Below, piece by piece: positions 30,440-39,255 of a stretch of 64,000 nucleotides of DNA. The stretch's first letter is position 1, and each line of letters begins with the position of its first letter. The notes under the pieces are model-generated. The model was given only the letters and a program-made list of their open reading frames with translations, was not told the origin of the DNA and searched no databases. The DNA comes from Sphingopyxis alaskensis RB2256 (lineage in GTDB: Bacteria; Pseudomonadota; Alphaproteobacteria; Sphingomonadales; Sphingomonadaceae), in assembly GCF_000013985.1 (NCBI RefSeq), contig NC_008048.1:2480001-2544000 (forward strand). Reading direction: 5' to 3'. Both the position numbers and the translations under genes were made by a program.

Positions 30440-32629
30440 ATGCCTGCCGCCAACACGGTACAGCCGCTCGTTCGCCGGTTTTCCCGACCTTCTTCCCGCC
30501 GCTGGCCCCACGCGCTCGCATGGGCCGCCCTCGCGCTCCTCATCCTCACCACCATCGCGCACCTCGCCACCAGACCGCCGCCCATGCCCGCCTACGCCGC
30601 CGTCCGCGCCGCCTGGCAGCCCAGCGAAGCCTGGCTCTACGACCGCGACGGCCACCTCCTCGACAGCGAGCGCGTCGATTTCGAGCGCCGCCGCCTTGCG
30701 TGGGTGCCGCTGCAAGACATCAGCCCCGCCGTCCGCACCGCCGTCGTCCAAAGCGAGGACCGCCGTTTCTGGTCGCATGGCGGGGTCGACTGGCTCGCAG
30801 TCGCCAGTGCCGTCCGGGCGCGCCTGACAATCTTGGGGGGGACCGGCAATCGCTCGCGCGGCGCCTCGACGCTCGCGATGCAGCTCGCCGCCTTTCTCGA
30901 CCCCGGCCTCGCGCAGCCCGGCCAGCGCGACTGGCGCGCCAAGCTGCGCCAGATGCGCGCCGCGCAGCATCTCGCCGATGCGTGGACGCACGAGCAGATG
31001 CTCGAAGCCTATCTGAACCTCGTCCCCCTGCGCGGCGAGGCGCAGGGGATCGGCGCGGGCGCGGCGAGCCTGTTCGGCAAGGCGCCGGCCGACATGAACC
31101 GCACCGACGCCGCGCTCTTCGCGGGGCTGCTCCCCAGCCCCGGCGCGGGCGCCGACGCGCTCGCCCGCCGCGCGTGCCGTATCGCTGCGACACCCGACTG
31201 CACCGCGATCCGCGCCGCCGCCGCGACCCTCGTGTCGGGCGAGCACGCTGCGCGCGCCGACCCCGGCCTTGCGCCGCACCTTGCCGTGCGCCTGCTCGAC
31301 AAACCCGGCAAGCGCGTCACCACCACCATCGACCGCCGCATCCAGGCCGCCGCGATCGTCGCGCTGCGCCGCCAGCTCGCGGGGCTCGGTTCGGACCGCG
31401 TCCGCGACGGCGCGGTCGTCGTGCTCGACAACGCCACCGGCGACGTGCTCGCCTATGTCGGCGGCGTCGGGTTGAAATCGACCGCCGCCTCGGTCGACGG
31501 TGCCAATGCGCGGCGGCAGGCGGGATCGACGCTCAAGCCGCATCTCTACGCGCAGGTGATCGAACATGGCTGGCTCACCGCCGCGTCGATCCTCGACGAC
31601 AGCCCGGTTCAGCTCGACACCGCCTCCGGCCTCTATGTCCCCAAGAATTACGACCGCAGCTTCAAGGGGCCGGTCAGCGTCCGCCACGCGCTCGCCGCCT
31701 CGCTCAACGTCCCCGCCGTCCGCGCGCTCGTCATCGACGACGTCCAGCAATTCCGTGACCGCCTCTGGGCGCTCGGCTATCACGGCCTCGTCGAGGATGG
31801 CGAGTATTACGGCTTCTCCCTGGCGCTCGGATCGGCCGAAGTTTCTTTGGTCGAACAAGCCAACGCCTTTAGAACATTGGCAAATAACGGAAACTGGTCC
31901 CCCGTCCGCTATCACCCCACGCGGCACCTTCGACACCATCCGCCGCGCCGGATCGTCAGCCCCGCCGCCGCCTTCATCGTCGGCGACATCCTCGCCGACG
32001 CCGCCGCGCGCACCGACGCCTTCGGCGCCGACAGCGCGCTCCGCCTCCCCTTCTGGGCCGCCGCCAAGACGGGGACGTCAAAGGGGATGCGCGACAATTG
32101 GTGCATCGGCTGGTCGGACCGCTTCACCGTCGCGGTGTGGGTCGGCAATCTGGAGGGCGATTCGATGCGCGCCGTCTCGGGCACCTCGGGCGCCGCCCCC
32201 GTCTGGCGCGACGTGATGCTTGCGCTCCACGCCGGGCGTCCCGGCAAGCCACCCGCGATGCCCGCGGAGGTCGAGGTGCGGCGGATCACGCTCCCCGGCA
32301 CGCGCGAGCCGCCGCGCCGCGAGTATTTCGTGCGCGGCACCGCGCAGAATGAAATGGCGGCCGCGCCCGCCATCGCGCGCCGTCCGCGCATCACCAGCCC
32401 GGTCAGCGGCAGCGTCTATGCGCTCGACCCCGACATCCCGCCGGACCGGCAACGGCTGGCGGTGACGGTCAGCGGCGCGGTCGCCGGATATCGGCTGATT
32501 CTCGACAAAAAACCGCTCGGCGACGCCGATGCGGGAGCGCAGATCATGCCGCGTCCGGGCAGCCATATGCTCGCGCTCGTCGATCCCGGCGGGCGAACGA
32601 TCGACCGCATCCGCTTCACGGTGCGATAA
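30440..32629 (+). CDS. pbpC: penicillin-binding protein 1C
   Basis: Bifunctional peptidoglycan synthase. A membrane anchor lies near residues 24-44. The GT51 transglycosylase domain has QSEDRRFWSHGGVDW and ASTLAMQLA. The transpeptidase domain has the STLK motif with Ser363, SLN in AASLNVPAVR, and KTG at 543-545. A C-terminal BiPBP_C domain (about 640-729) completes the PBP1C layout. It lies 162 bp after the alpha-2-macroglobulin gene, and the two are proposed to defend and repair the wall together. The start codon is next to a repeat that supplies the ribosome-site purines. Confidence 0.93.
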   Translation: MPAANTVQPLVRRFSRPSSRRWPHALAWAALALLILTTIAHLATRPPPMPAYAAVRAAWQPSEAWLYDRDGHLLDSERVDFERRRLAWVPLQDISPAVRTAVVQSEDRRFWSHGGVDWLAVASAVRARLTILGGTGNRSRGASTLAMQLAAFLDPGLAQPGQRDWRAKLRQMRAAQHLADAWTHEQMLEAYLNLVPLRGEAQGIGAGAASLFGKAPADMNRTDAALFAGLLPSPGAGADALARRACRIAATPDCTAIRAAAATLVSGEHAARADPGLAPHLAVRLLDKPGKRVTTTIDRRIQAAAIVALRRQLAGLGSDRVRDGAVVVLDNATGDVLAYVGGVGLKSTAASVDGANARRQAGSTLKPHLYAQVIEHGWLTAASILDDSPVQLDTASGLYVPKNYDRSFKGPVSVRHALAASLNVPAVRALVIDDVQQFRDRLWALGYHGLVEDGEYYGFSLALGSAEVSLVEQANAFRTLANNGNWSPVRYHPTRHLRHHPPRRIVSPAAAFIVGDILADAAARTDAFGADSALRLPFWAAAKTGTSKGMRDNWCIGWSDRFTVAVWVGNLEGDSMRAVSGTSGAAPVWRDVMLALHAGRPGKPPAMPAEVEVRRITLPGTREPPRREYFVRGTAQNEMAAAPAIARRPRITSPVSGSVYALDPDIPPDRQRLAVTVSGAVAGYRLILDKKPLGDADAGAQIMPRPGSHMLALVDPGGRTIDRIRFTVR

Positions 32630-32730
32630 AGCGCCTGTCACACGCCTGAAATTAAGTTGCGCTGACGCGCGGAGCGGCTAGTCTGCCCCGCCAGGAGAGG
32701 CCCGCGCCGGGCCCCAAAGGGGACAATTGG

Positions 32731-34287
32731 ATGATATTTGGTCGCGTCAAATCGCTCGACGCCATCTTGGCCACCGCCGAGAAAAAGTCGCTGCACCGCT
32801 CGCTCGGTGCTTTCCAGCTCACCATGCTCGGCATCGGCGCCATCATCGGCACCGGTATTTTCGTGCTGACCGCCGAAGCCGCGCAAAAGGCGGGGCCGGG
32901 CATGATGTGGAGCTTCGTCATCGCCGGGCTCGTCTGCGTCGTCGCGGCGCTCTGCTATTCGGAACTCGCCTCGATGGTGCCGGTTTCGGGCAGCGCCTAT
33001 ACCTATACCTATGCCGTGATGGGCGAACTGCTCGCCTGGACCGTCGGGTGGGCGCTGATCCTCGAATATGCCGTCGCCGCCTCGGCGGTGTCGGTCGGCT
33101 GGTCCGGCTATTTCGTCGGATTATTGGCGAATGCGGGGATAAACCTGCCGATGGAGTTGACGGTCGGGCCCTATGCGGGCGGCATCGTCAACCTGCCCGC
33201 GCTGGTGATCGCGCTGCTCGTGACCTGGCTGTTGATGATCGGCACGACCGAAAGCGCGCGCGTCAATGCGGTGCTGGTGGTGATCAAGGTTACTGCGCTT
33301 ACCCTCTTCGTCGTGCTCACGCTGCCGATGATGAAGGGCCAGAATTTCGACCCCTTCCTGCCGAACGGCTGGTTCGGCCAGATGGCGGGGCTTGGTGCGG
33401 TTGGCGCCGCGGCGTCGATCTTCTTCGCCTATGTCGGCTTCGACGCGGTTTCAACCGCCGCCGAAGAAACCAAGAACCCGCAGCGCAACGTTCCGATTGG
33501 ACTGATTGCGTCGCTCGGCATCTGCACCATCTTCTACCTGCTCGTCGCCGCGGGGGCGATCGGCACGATGGGGGCTCAGCCGGTTTCGGGCCCTGCGGGC
33601 GAAATCCTTGCGCCCGGTTCGACCGCGCTCGCCGAACGCTGCGCCTCGCTTGCCGCCATGGGTCAGGAACCGCTCGTCTGTTCGCGCGAAGCGCTGGCGC
33701 ATGTGATGCGCCAAATCGGCTACCCGACGATCGGCAACGCCATCGGCATCGCCGCCTTCCTCGCGCTTCCGTCGGTGATCCTGATCATGCTGTTCGGCCA
33801 GACGCGCATCTTTTTCGTGATGGCGCGCGACGGACTGCTCCCGGAAAAGCTGGCGTCGATCCACCCCCGGTGGAAGACCCCGCACATCGTGACCGCCATC
33901 ACCGGCGTCGCGGTGGCCTGCTTCGCCGCCTTCCTGCCGGTGGGCAAGCTCGCCGACATCTCGAACTCGGGGACGCTCTTCGCCTTCTTCATGGTGGCGA
34001 TCGCGGTGCTGGCGCTGCGGATCAAGGATCCCGGCCGCCACCGGCCCTTCCGCACGCCGCTGGTGTGGATCGTCGCGCCGCTCGCGATCCTCGGCACGCT
34101 CGGCCTCTATCTCAACCTGCCGTTCGACGCGAAGATGGTTCTGCCCGTGTGGGGCGGCATCGGGCTCGTGCTCTATTTCCTCTATGGCTACCGCAAGAGC
34201 CATGTCGGCCGCGGGATCGTCGAGGTGCATGAGGATGATCCCGACGCGCCGCCCCCCCCGGTCCCGCCCGTTCCGTCGTTCGACTGA
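32731..34287 (+). CDS. APC-family amino acid permease (cationic-type, YfnA-like)
   Basis: 518 residues with about twelve membrane segments. The N-terminus KSLHRSLGAFQLTMLGIGAIIGTGIFVLTA is the classical APC/CAT signature. SIFFAYVGFDAVSTAAEETKNPQRNVPIGL in TM6-7 supports the CAT/YfnA subgroup of amino acid/proton symporters. The C-terminal tail is Pro-rich. Start at 32731, with an AAAGGGGAC site. A strong terminator follows 20 bp after the stop. Confidence 0.93.
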   Translation: MIFGRVKSLDAILATAEKKSLHRSLGAFQLTMLGIGAIIGTGIFVLTAEAAQKAGPGMMWSFVIAGLVCVVAALCYSELASMVPVSGSAYTYTYAVMGELLAWTVGWALILEYAVAASAVSVGWSGYFVGLLANAGINLPMELTVGPYAGGIVNLPALVIALLVTWLLMIGTTESARVNAVLVVIKVTALTLFVVLTLPMMKGQNFDPFLPNGWFGQMAGLGAVGAAASIFFAYVGFDAVSTAAEETKNPQRNVPIGLIASLGICTIFYLLVAAGAIGTMGAQPVSGPAGEILAPGSTALAERCASLAAMGQEPLVCSREALAHVMRQIGYPTIGNAIGIAAFLALPSVILIMLFGQTRIFFVMARDGLLPEKLASIHPRWKTPHIVTAITGVAVACFAAFLPVGKLADISNSGTLFAFFMVAIAVLALRIKDPGRHRPFRTPLVWIVAPLAILGTLGLYLNLPFDAKMVLPVWGGIGLVLYFLYGYRKSHVGRGIVEVHEDDPDAPPPPVPPVPSFD

Positions 34288-34306
34288 CGGCGCCGCCCAT
34301 AAAGGG

Positions 34307-34328
34307 AAAGGGGGCTTCGGCCCCCTTT
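34307..34328 (+). terminator. intrinsic terminator after the permease gene
   Basis: Stem aaagggggc / gcccccttt (34307-34315 and 34320-34328) around a TTCG tetraloop, followed by tcttgtg. The 3' arm ends in three T's with a short T-rich tail. Confidence 0.85.
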
Positions 34329-34390
34329 CTTGTGCGCGCCTGTTGGCCGCGATGACCGATTTCGTAGGGCGGTTGCGGATGTCCACGTCA

Positions 34391-34420
34391 TCGTCATGCC
34401 CGCGAAGGCCGGGATGACGG
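34391..34420. repeat. partial copy of the cgtcat...ccgggatgacg repeat
   Basis: cgtcatgcccgcgaaggccgggatgacgg is a short, single-hairpin copy of the repeat family seen complete at 23873-23950. It lies in the gap between the permease terminator and the Bcr-type pump. Confidence 0.75.
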
Positions 34421-34465
34421 TAATGGAAGACCGGATCTCACCCCGAAGTCGACAGTCCCGCAATG

Positions 34466-35710
34466 TCAGAAGGGGCTTTTCGGCGCCGTGCCCGGCCGGG
34501 TGAACAGCCTGCCGCGCTCGGCCCACAGCACCAGCGCCAGCCCGACGATCGCACACATCAGAAAAGCATAAGCGAGCGGCAGCGTCGTACCGTCATATTG
34601 CTGGCCGATGGCCGCGCCGACCACCGCCGCGAGCAGCGTCTTGGCAAAGCTCTGATAGGAGGAGGCAACGCCCGCCATATGGCCGAAATCCTCCATCGCG
34701 ATCGACCCGAAATTGCTGCCGATAAAGCCGATCAGGCCGACATTGACCATCATCAGCGCGGTGAACATCCCCAAGGTCTCGGCGCCGCTCAGCGCCGCGA
34801 CGATCTGGAGGATCGAGGTCGCCATGAAGGCGAAGACCGCCGACTGCGAGACGCGCCGCGCACCGAAGCGTTCGACGATCGCGGCGTTCGAAAAATTGGC
34901 GATCGCGATGCCGATGGCGACGCAGGCAAAGATCAGTGGAAACAGGCTGCGCGCGTCGAACACCTCGCCGATGATCTGCTCGCTGCTGTTCAGATAGCCA
35001 TAGAGCGCGCCCTGCATCGTGCCCGACGCGATCATATAGCCCGCGGCGCGGCGATGCCGCGTCACCGTGGCCCAGCCTGCCGCCATCGTCTTGAGGTCGA
35101 GCGGGCGCACGTCGGCCGCATCGAGCGTTTCGGGAAGGCGGCGGAGCCAGAGCAGCATCGCGACCGACATTACGGCGAGCACGACGAAGATCGCCCGCCA
35201 GCCGGCGAGCGCGGCCACCCCGGCGCCGAGCGTGGGGGCGATGATCGGGACGATCATGAAGACGAGGAAGATCAGCGACAAACGCTTCGCCATCGCATCG
35301 CCCACGAACAGGTCGCGGATCACCGCGACGACGATCACGCCGAGCGCGGCGCTGACCAGCCCGTGCACGAACCGCAGCGCGAGCAGCATTTCAAAACTCG
35401 TCGCCAGTCCGCAGCCGATCGAGAGCGCGAGATAGGCGAAGAGCGCAGGCACAAGCACACCCTTGCGCCCGAAGCGGTCGGAGAGCGGACCATAGATCAG
35501 CGATCCGAAGCCGATGCCGAGCAGATAGATGGAAATGACATATTGGCGGTCGTTGGCGACGGCGACCCCCAGCGCTTCGCCGATCGCAGGGAGCGCGGGC
35601 AACATCGAATCGATGGCGAGCGCGTTGAGCGCCATCACCATCGCCATCATCACAACCATTTCACGGTCGCCGGGCAGGCTCCGTCGGGGAGAGTCGGTCG
35701 CCTTGTGCAT
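34466..35710 (-). CDS. Bcr/CflA-family MFS drug exporter
   Basis: 414 residues with twelve hydrophobic segments. The DSMLPALPAIGEALGV motif after TM1 and GPLSDRFGRKGVL in loop 2-3 (MFS signature) are typical of Bcr/CflA (DHA1) drug/proton antiporters, which export compounds such as bicyclomycin or chloramphenicol. The true substrate is unknown. It is a lone gene on its strand. Confidence 0.9.
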   Translation of the reverse strand: MHKATDSPRRSLPGDREMVVMMAMVMALNALAIDSMLPALPAIGEALGVAVANDRQYVISIYLLGIGFGSLIYGPLSDRFGRKGVLVPALFAYLALSIGCGLATSFEMLLALRFVHGLVSAALGVIVVAVIRDLFVGDAMAKRLSLIFLVFMIVPIIAPTLGAGVAALAGWRAIFVVLAVMSVAMLLWLRRLPETLDAADVRPLDLKTMAAGWATVTRHRRAAGYMIASGTMQGALYGYLNSSEQIIGEVFDARSLFPLIFACVAIGIAIANFSNAAIVERFGARRVSQSAVFAFMATSILQIVAALSGAETLGMFTALMMVNVGLIGFIGSNFGSIAMEDFGHMAGVASSYQSFAKTLLAAVVGAAIGQQYDGTTLPLAYAFLMCAIVGLALVLWAERGRLFTRPGTAPKSPF

Positions 35711-35823
35711 CGCAGCAGCCTATGCGCCCGCGCCGCCGCTTTGGATAGCCCCTCGACGAGGAAAAGCTATGCAATTGAAGGGGTGCGCGGGGCGATGTCC
35801 GAAAGCGACCGGAAGTGGCCCTA

Positions 35824-35870
35824 AGATCCTCCCCCTGCGGGGAGGATCGGCAACGCCCCACCCCATCCCA
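35824..35870. repeat. palindromic repeat with purine-rich hairpin
   Basis: gatcctccccctgcggggaggatc is a near-perfect hairpin, followed by cggcaacgccccacccc. It resembles the C-rich repeats at 20169 and 30306 but is not the same element. It lies between two minus-strand genes. Confidence 0.65.
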
Positions 35871-35898
35871 AACCGGCCATCGCCCGCGCGCACCGCAC

Positions 35899-35930
35899 AA
35901 AAAAGGGCCGCCCGGCGAGGGGCAGCCCTT
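35899..35930 (-). terminator. intrinsic terminator downstream of the small DUF3617-like gene
   Basis: On the minus strand the stem aagggctgcc / ggcggccctt, with one U-G pair, is followed by six T's (35899-35904). It should end transcription of the M16 protease and small-protein genes. Confidence 0.7.
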
Positions 35931-35951
35931 CCTCGTTCCATCGCGGAGCGA

Positions 35952-36254
35952 TCAGCCCTGGCGCGTGCCGGTCATCGCCATCGAACCGAAGGCGCCGGCC
36001 TTGATCGTGCCGGTCAGCGTGTCGCCGTCGATCGTCGCTTCGCATTCGAGCGTCATCGGCATCGGCACCTTCATGTTCATGGTCCAGCTCAGCTTGTTGC
36101 CGTCGACCTTGCCATTTTCGACGTCGAGCGATCCCATCGCGCCCGCATTCTGGCCGGTGAAGCTGTCGCCGTCGCTTTTGACGGTGAAAACCGATTTCTG
36201 GTCGCCCATCGGCGATTTGGTGACGCAATCATAGCTGCCATCGACTTGGGACAT
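35952..36254 (-). CDS. small DUF3617-like beta-rich protein
   Basis: 100 residues, no signal peptide, Met- and Gly-rich beta pattern: DGSYDCVTKSPMGDQK, then DSFTGQNAGAMGSL and ATIDGDTLTGTIKAGAFG. Similar to small conserved alphaproteobacterial proteins of unknown function, perhaps related to DUF3617; the family call is weak. An AAGGAGAG site precedes the ATG. It follows the M16 protease gene by 26 bp, so the two form a likely operon. Confidence 0.6.
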   Translation of the reverse strand: MSQVDGSYDCVTKSPMGDQKSVFTVKSDGDSFTGQNAGAMGSLDVENGKVDGNKLSWTMNMKVPMPMTLECEATIDGDTLTGTIKAGAFGSMAMTGTRQG

Positions 36255-36280
36255 ATGGGCTCTCCTTACTGAAACAGATG

Positions 36281-39160
36281 TTAGTTAGCGGGAGACACCG
36301 TTTCCACGGGCAGACCCAATCCGTCAAGCTGCGGTTTCACCACCGCGGCGTCGCCGACGACGACATAGATGAGATCGTCGGCGCTGAGCGCTTTCCGCGC
36401 GGCGGCGTCGACCGCTTCGGGTGTCATCGCTTCATAGGTTGCGGGCAGTTTCTCGTAATAATCGTCGGGACGATCGAATTTCGCGATGGCGCGCAGCCCG
36501 CCGAGCACGTCGTTCGACGTCTCGAAGCTGCCGGGCAGTTCGCGCACGCTGCCGTTCACCGTGCGCTGCAGCTCTTCCTTCGTGACGCCCTTGTCGCCAA
36601 GGAAGGCCTTGAGGTCGCTTTGCAGTTCCTTGATCGAATCGCCGGTTCGATCGGCCTGCACCGGCGCCGTCGCGATCCAGCTCACCCGGTCCTTTTCATT
36701 CGTCACCTGCGTGCGCACGCCATAGGACCAGCCCTTTGTCTCGCGCAGGTTCATGTTGAAGCGCGAGAGGAAATCGCCGCCGAAAATATCGTTCGCCGCG
36801 CGCAGCACTTCGAGTTCGTCGCCGCCTTTGACGTCGAGCACCTTGCCCGCGACGATCACCGACTGCGGCGCCTTGGGCCGGTCGACGAGCAGGATGCGCG
36901 GCTGCGGCTTGGGCACCGCTATTTCGAAATGCTTGCCCGGCTTCGGCGTCGCCGGCGCCCTCCAGTCGCCGAACGCCCGGTCGAGTTCCTTCGTCACTTC
37001 GGCAAGCGTGGTGTCACCGACGACGAAGATGCGGGCGTTGTCGGGGCGAATCCACGCCGAATGGAACGCGACAAGCTGATCGCGCGTCGCTTCGCTCACG
37101 GCCTTTTCATTGCCGAGCCCCGATGGCGGGATGCCATAGGGGTGGTCCGCGCCGTAGAGCGCGGGTTTCAGCACGCGCTGCGCGATCGCGCGCGGTTCGT
37201 TGAGTTCGGCCTTCAGCCGGTTGAGCTGCTGCGCGCGCACGCGCTCCAGTTCCCTGGCGTCGAACGCCGGATTGCGCACATAATCGGCGAGCAGCGCCAG
37301 CGACGCGCTGAGATTCGGCTTGAGCGCGAACAGGCCGAGCGCGGTTTCGTCGGCGTCGGCATAGCCATAGGTTTGCGCGCCGAGCCGCTCCTTGGCTTCG
37401 GCAAAGGCGATCGAGTCGAGGCTCGTCGTGCCTTCGTCCATCAGGCTGAGCATCAGCGACTGCGTGCCGAGCGCGCTGCGCGGATCGGCGGCATAGCCGG
37501 CGTCGAAGCTGACCTGGACGTTGACCGTCGGGACCGCGCTGCGCCGCGCGAAAACCACCTCGATCCCGTTCTTGAGCTTCGCGCGCTCGATGTCCGGGAA
37601 ATCGAGCGCCTTCAGACCCGACACCTCGGGAAATTGCGAGCGGTCGGCAATCGAGCTTGCCCCCCTGAAGCCGCTGTCGGGGCCGACGTCGCCGAGCGCG
37701 GGGTTCCAGTAATGGTCGGGCTGGACCGGCGTGGCCGATTTCGCCGCGACGACCGCGCCGCCGCGGTTCTCGCCGCCCTCGGTGCGCTCGCCGGGCGTGT
37801 AGGTCAAGGAAAAGGCCGGTCGCGACAGCCATTTGCGCGCGGCGTCGCGCACCTGTTCAGGCGTCGCGCGGGCGAGCCGGTCGAGCTCGACCTTGTAATA
37901 GGCAGGATCGTTTGAATAGAGCGCGCCTTCGGCGAGCGTCACCGCCTTGCCGCCGAAACCGCCGACCGATTCGAGCTGCGAGATGGTGCCGCCCAGATGG
38001 CTGGCGGTCGCGCGCTGCAACTCGTCGGCGGTCGGCCCGCTCGCGAGGAAGGCGGCGATCTCTTCATCGAGCCGCTTGCCGACATGCGCCGGATCGACCC
38101 CCGGCTTGACGTCGGCCTGGACGAGGATGATGCCTGCATCCTCGAAAGGCGAGGCGCCGGCCGAGACGCTGACCGCGACCGGATCCTTGCGCACCAGCGC
38201 ATTGTCGAGCCGCGACGACGACAGCCCGCCGAGCACCGCCATCGCCATCTGGAGCGGCACGGCTTCGGGATCGTTGAGCCCCGGCATCGTCCACATGCGA
38301 TAGAGGCGCGTGGTCGGGATCATGTCCTTGACCTCTTTCGCGAGCGGCGCGGGCAGCGTCGGCACCGACACAACGGGCGCCTTGACATCGGGGCCGCGCG
38401 GAATGTCGCCGAACCATTTTTCGACCTTGGCCTTGGCGGTCGCTAAGTCGATGTCGCCCGCCAGCACCAGCACGGCGTTGTTCGGGCCATAATTGTCGGT
38501 GAACCATTTTTTCACATCGTCAAGGCTCGCCGCGTCGAGGTCGGCCATCGAACCGATGGTGCTGTGGTGATAGGGGTGTCCCCTGGGAAAGAGATTCTCG
38601 AAAATCTCGTAGCGCAGCAGGCCATAGGGATTGTTGTCGCCCTGTCTTTTTTCGTTCTGGACGACGCCGCGCTGGTTATCGAGCTTTTCCTGCGTCACGG
38701 CGCCGAGCAGATGCCCCATGCGGTCGCTTTCGAGGAACAGCGCGAGGTCGAGCGCTCCGGTCGGCACCGTTTCGAAATAATTGGTGCGGTCGAGAAAGGT
38801 GGTGCCGTTGAAATCGGTCGCGCCGACCTGGCGCAGCGGTTCGAAAAAATCGTCGGGGGCGTTTTCGGATCCGTTGAACATCAGATGCTCGAACAGGTGC
38901 GCAAAGCCCGTCTTGCCCTTCGGCTCGTGCTTCGACCCGACGCGATACCAGACCGACACCGCGACGACGGGCGCCTTGCGGTCCTCATGCACGATCACGC
39001 GCAGCCCATTGTCGAGCGTGAAGGCCTCGTAAGGGATGTCGACCGCCTTCACCAACTCGGCGGTCGGCGCCGGCGCAGCGACCTTCGCGAGCACAGGTGC
39101 GGCGGCGACGAGCGAGGTCGACAGGGCAAGGACGACAGCGAAACGGTGAAAGCGGGCCAT
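36281..39160 (-). CDS. M16-family zinc protease (pitrilysin-like), exported
   Basis: 959 residues. A signal peptide ends near PVLA (about 20-26). The first M16 domain has the inverted zinc motif HLFEH at 88-92. The second, non-catalytic M16 domain fills the C-terminal half. The layout matches bacterial two-domain M16 proteases that work in the periplasm and degrade small peptides or proteins. ATG 39160 is preferred because it begins the signal peptide (MARFHRFAVVLALS) and has a CAGGGGA site; an in-frame start at 39259 would add 33 residues. Confidence 0.92.
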   Translation of the reverse strand: MARFHRFAVVLALSTSLVAAAPVLAKVAAPAPTAELVKAVDIPYEAFTLDNGLRVIVHEDRKAPVVAVSVWYRVGSKHEPKGKTGFAHLFEHLMFNGSENAPDDFFEPLRQVGATDFNGTTFLDRTNYFETVPTGALDLALFLESDRMGHLLGAVTQEKLDNQRGVVQNEKRQGDNNPYGLLRYEIFENLFPRGHPYHHSTIGSMADLDAASLDDVKKWFTDNYGPNNAVLVLAGDIDLATAKAKVEKWFGDIPRGPDVKAPVVSVPTLPAPLAKEVKDMIPTTRLYRMWTMPGLNDPEAVPLQMAMAVLGGLSSSRLDNALVRKDPVAVSVSAGASPFEDAGIILVQADVKPGVDPAHVGKRLDEEIAAFLASGPTADELQRATASHLGGTISQLESVGGFGGKAVTLAEGALYSNDPAYYKVELDRLARATPEQVRDAARKWLSRPAFSLTYTPGERTEGGENRGGAVVAAKSATPVQPDHYWNPALGDVGPDSGFRGASSIADRSQFPEVSGLKALDFPDIERAKLKNGIEVVFARRSAVPTVNVQVSFDAGYAADPRSALGTQSLMLSLMDEGTTSLDSIAFAEAKERLGAQTYGYADADETALGLFALKPNLSASLALLADYVRNPAFDARELERVRAQQLNRLKAELNEPRAIAQRVLKPALYGADHPYGIPPSGLGNEKAVSEATRDQLVAFHSAWIRPDNARIFVVGDTTLAEVTKELDRAFGDWRAPATPKPGKHFEIAVPKPQPRILLVDRPKAPQSVIVAGKVLDVKGGDELEVLRAANDIFGGDFLSRFNMNLRETKGWSYGVRTQVTNEKDRVSWIATAPVQADRTGDSIKELQSDLKAFLGDKGVTKEELQRTVNGSVRELPGSFETSNDVLGGLRAIAKFDRPDDYYEKLPATYEAMTPEAVDAAARKALSADDLIYVVVGDAAVVKPQLDGLGLPVETVSPAN

Positions 39161-39255
39161 GAAAATCCCCTGGGTCAAGGCGCAGGCGATGGCCTGCCGG
39201 AAACCGGGTGCCGGACGGCACTGTATCAATGGTTTAGGACAGTGGGGCGCGGCTT

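Noticed and set aside
27686..31939. A 1417-codon open frame on the minus strand opposite the alpha-2-macroglobulin and pbpC genes
   Set aside because: High-GC shadow frame. It has an Arg/Ala/Asp-biased composition, no recognisable domain, and lies wholly antisense to two well-supported genes.
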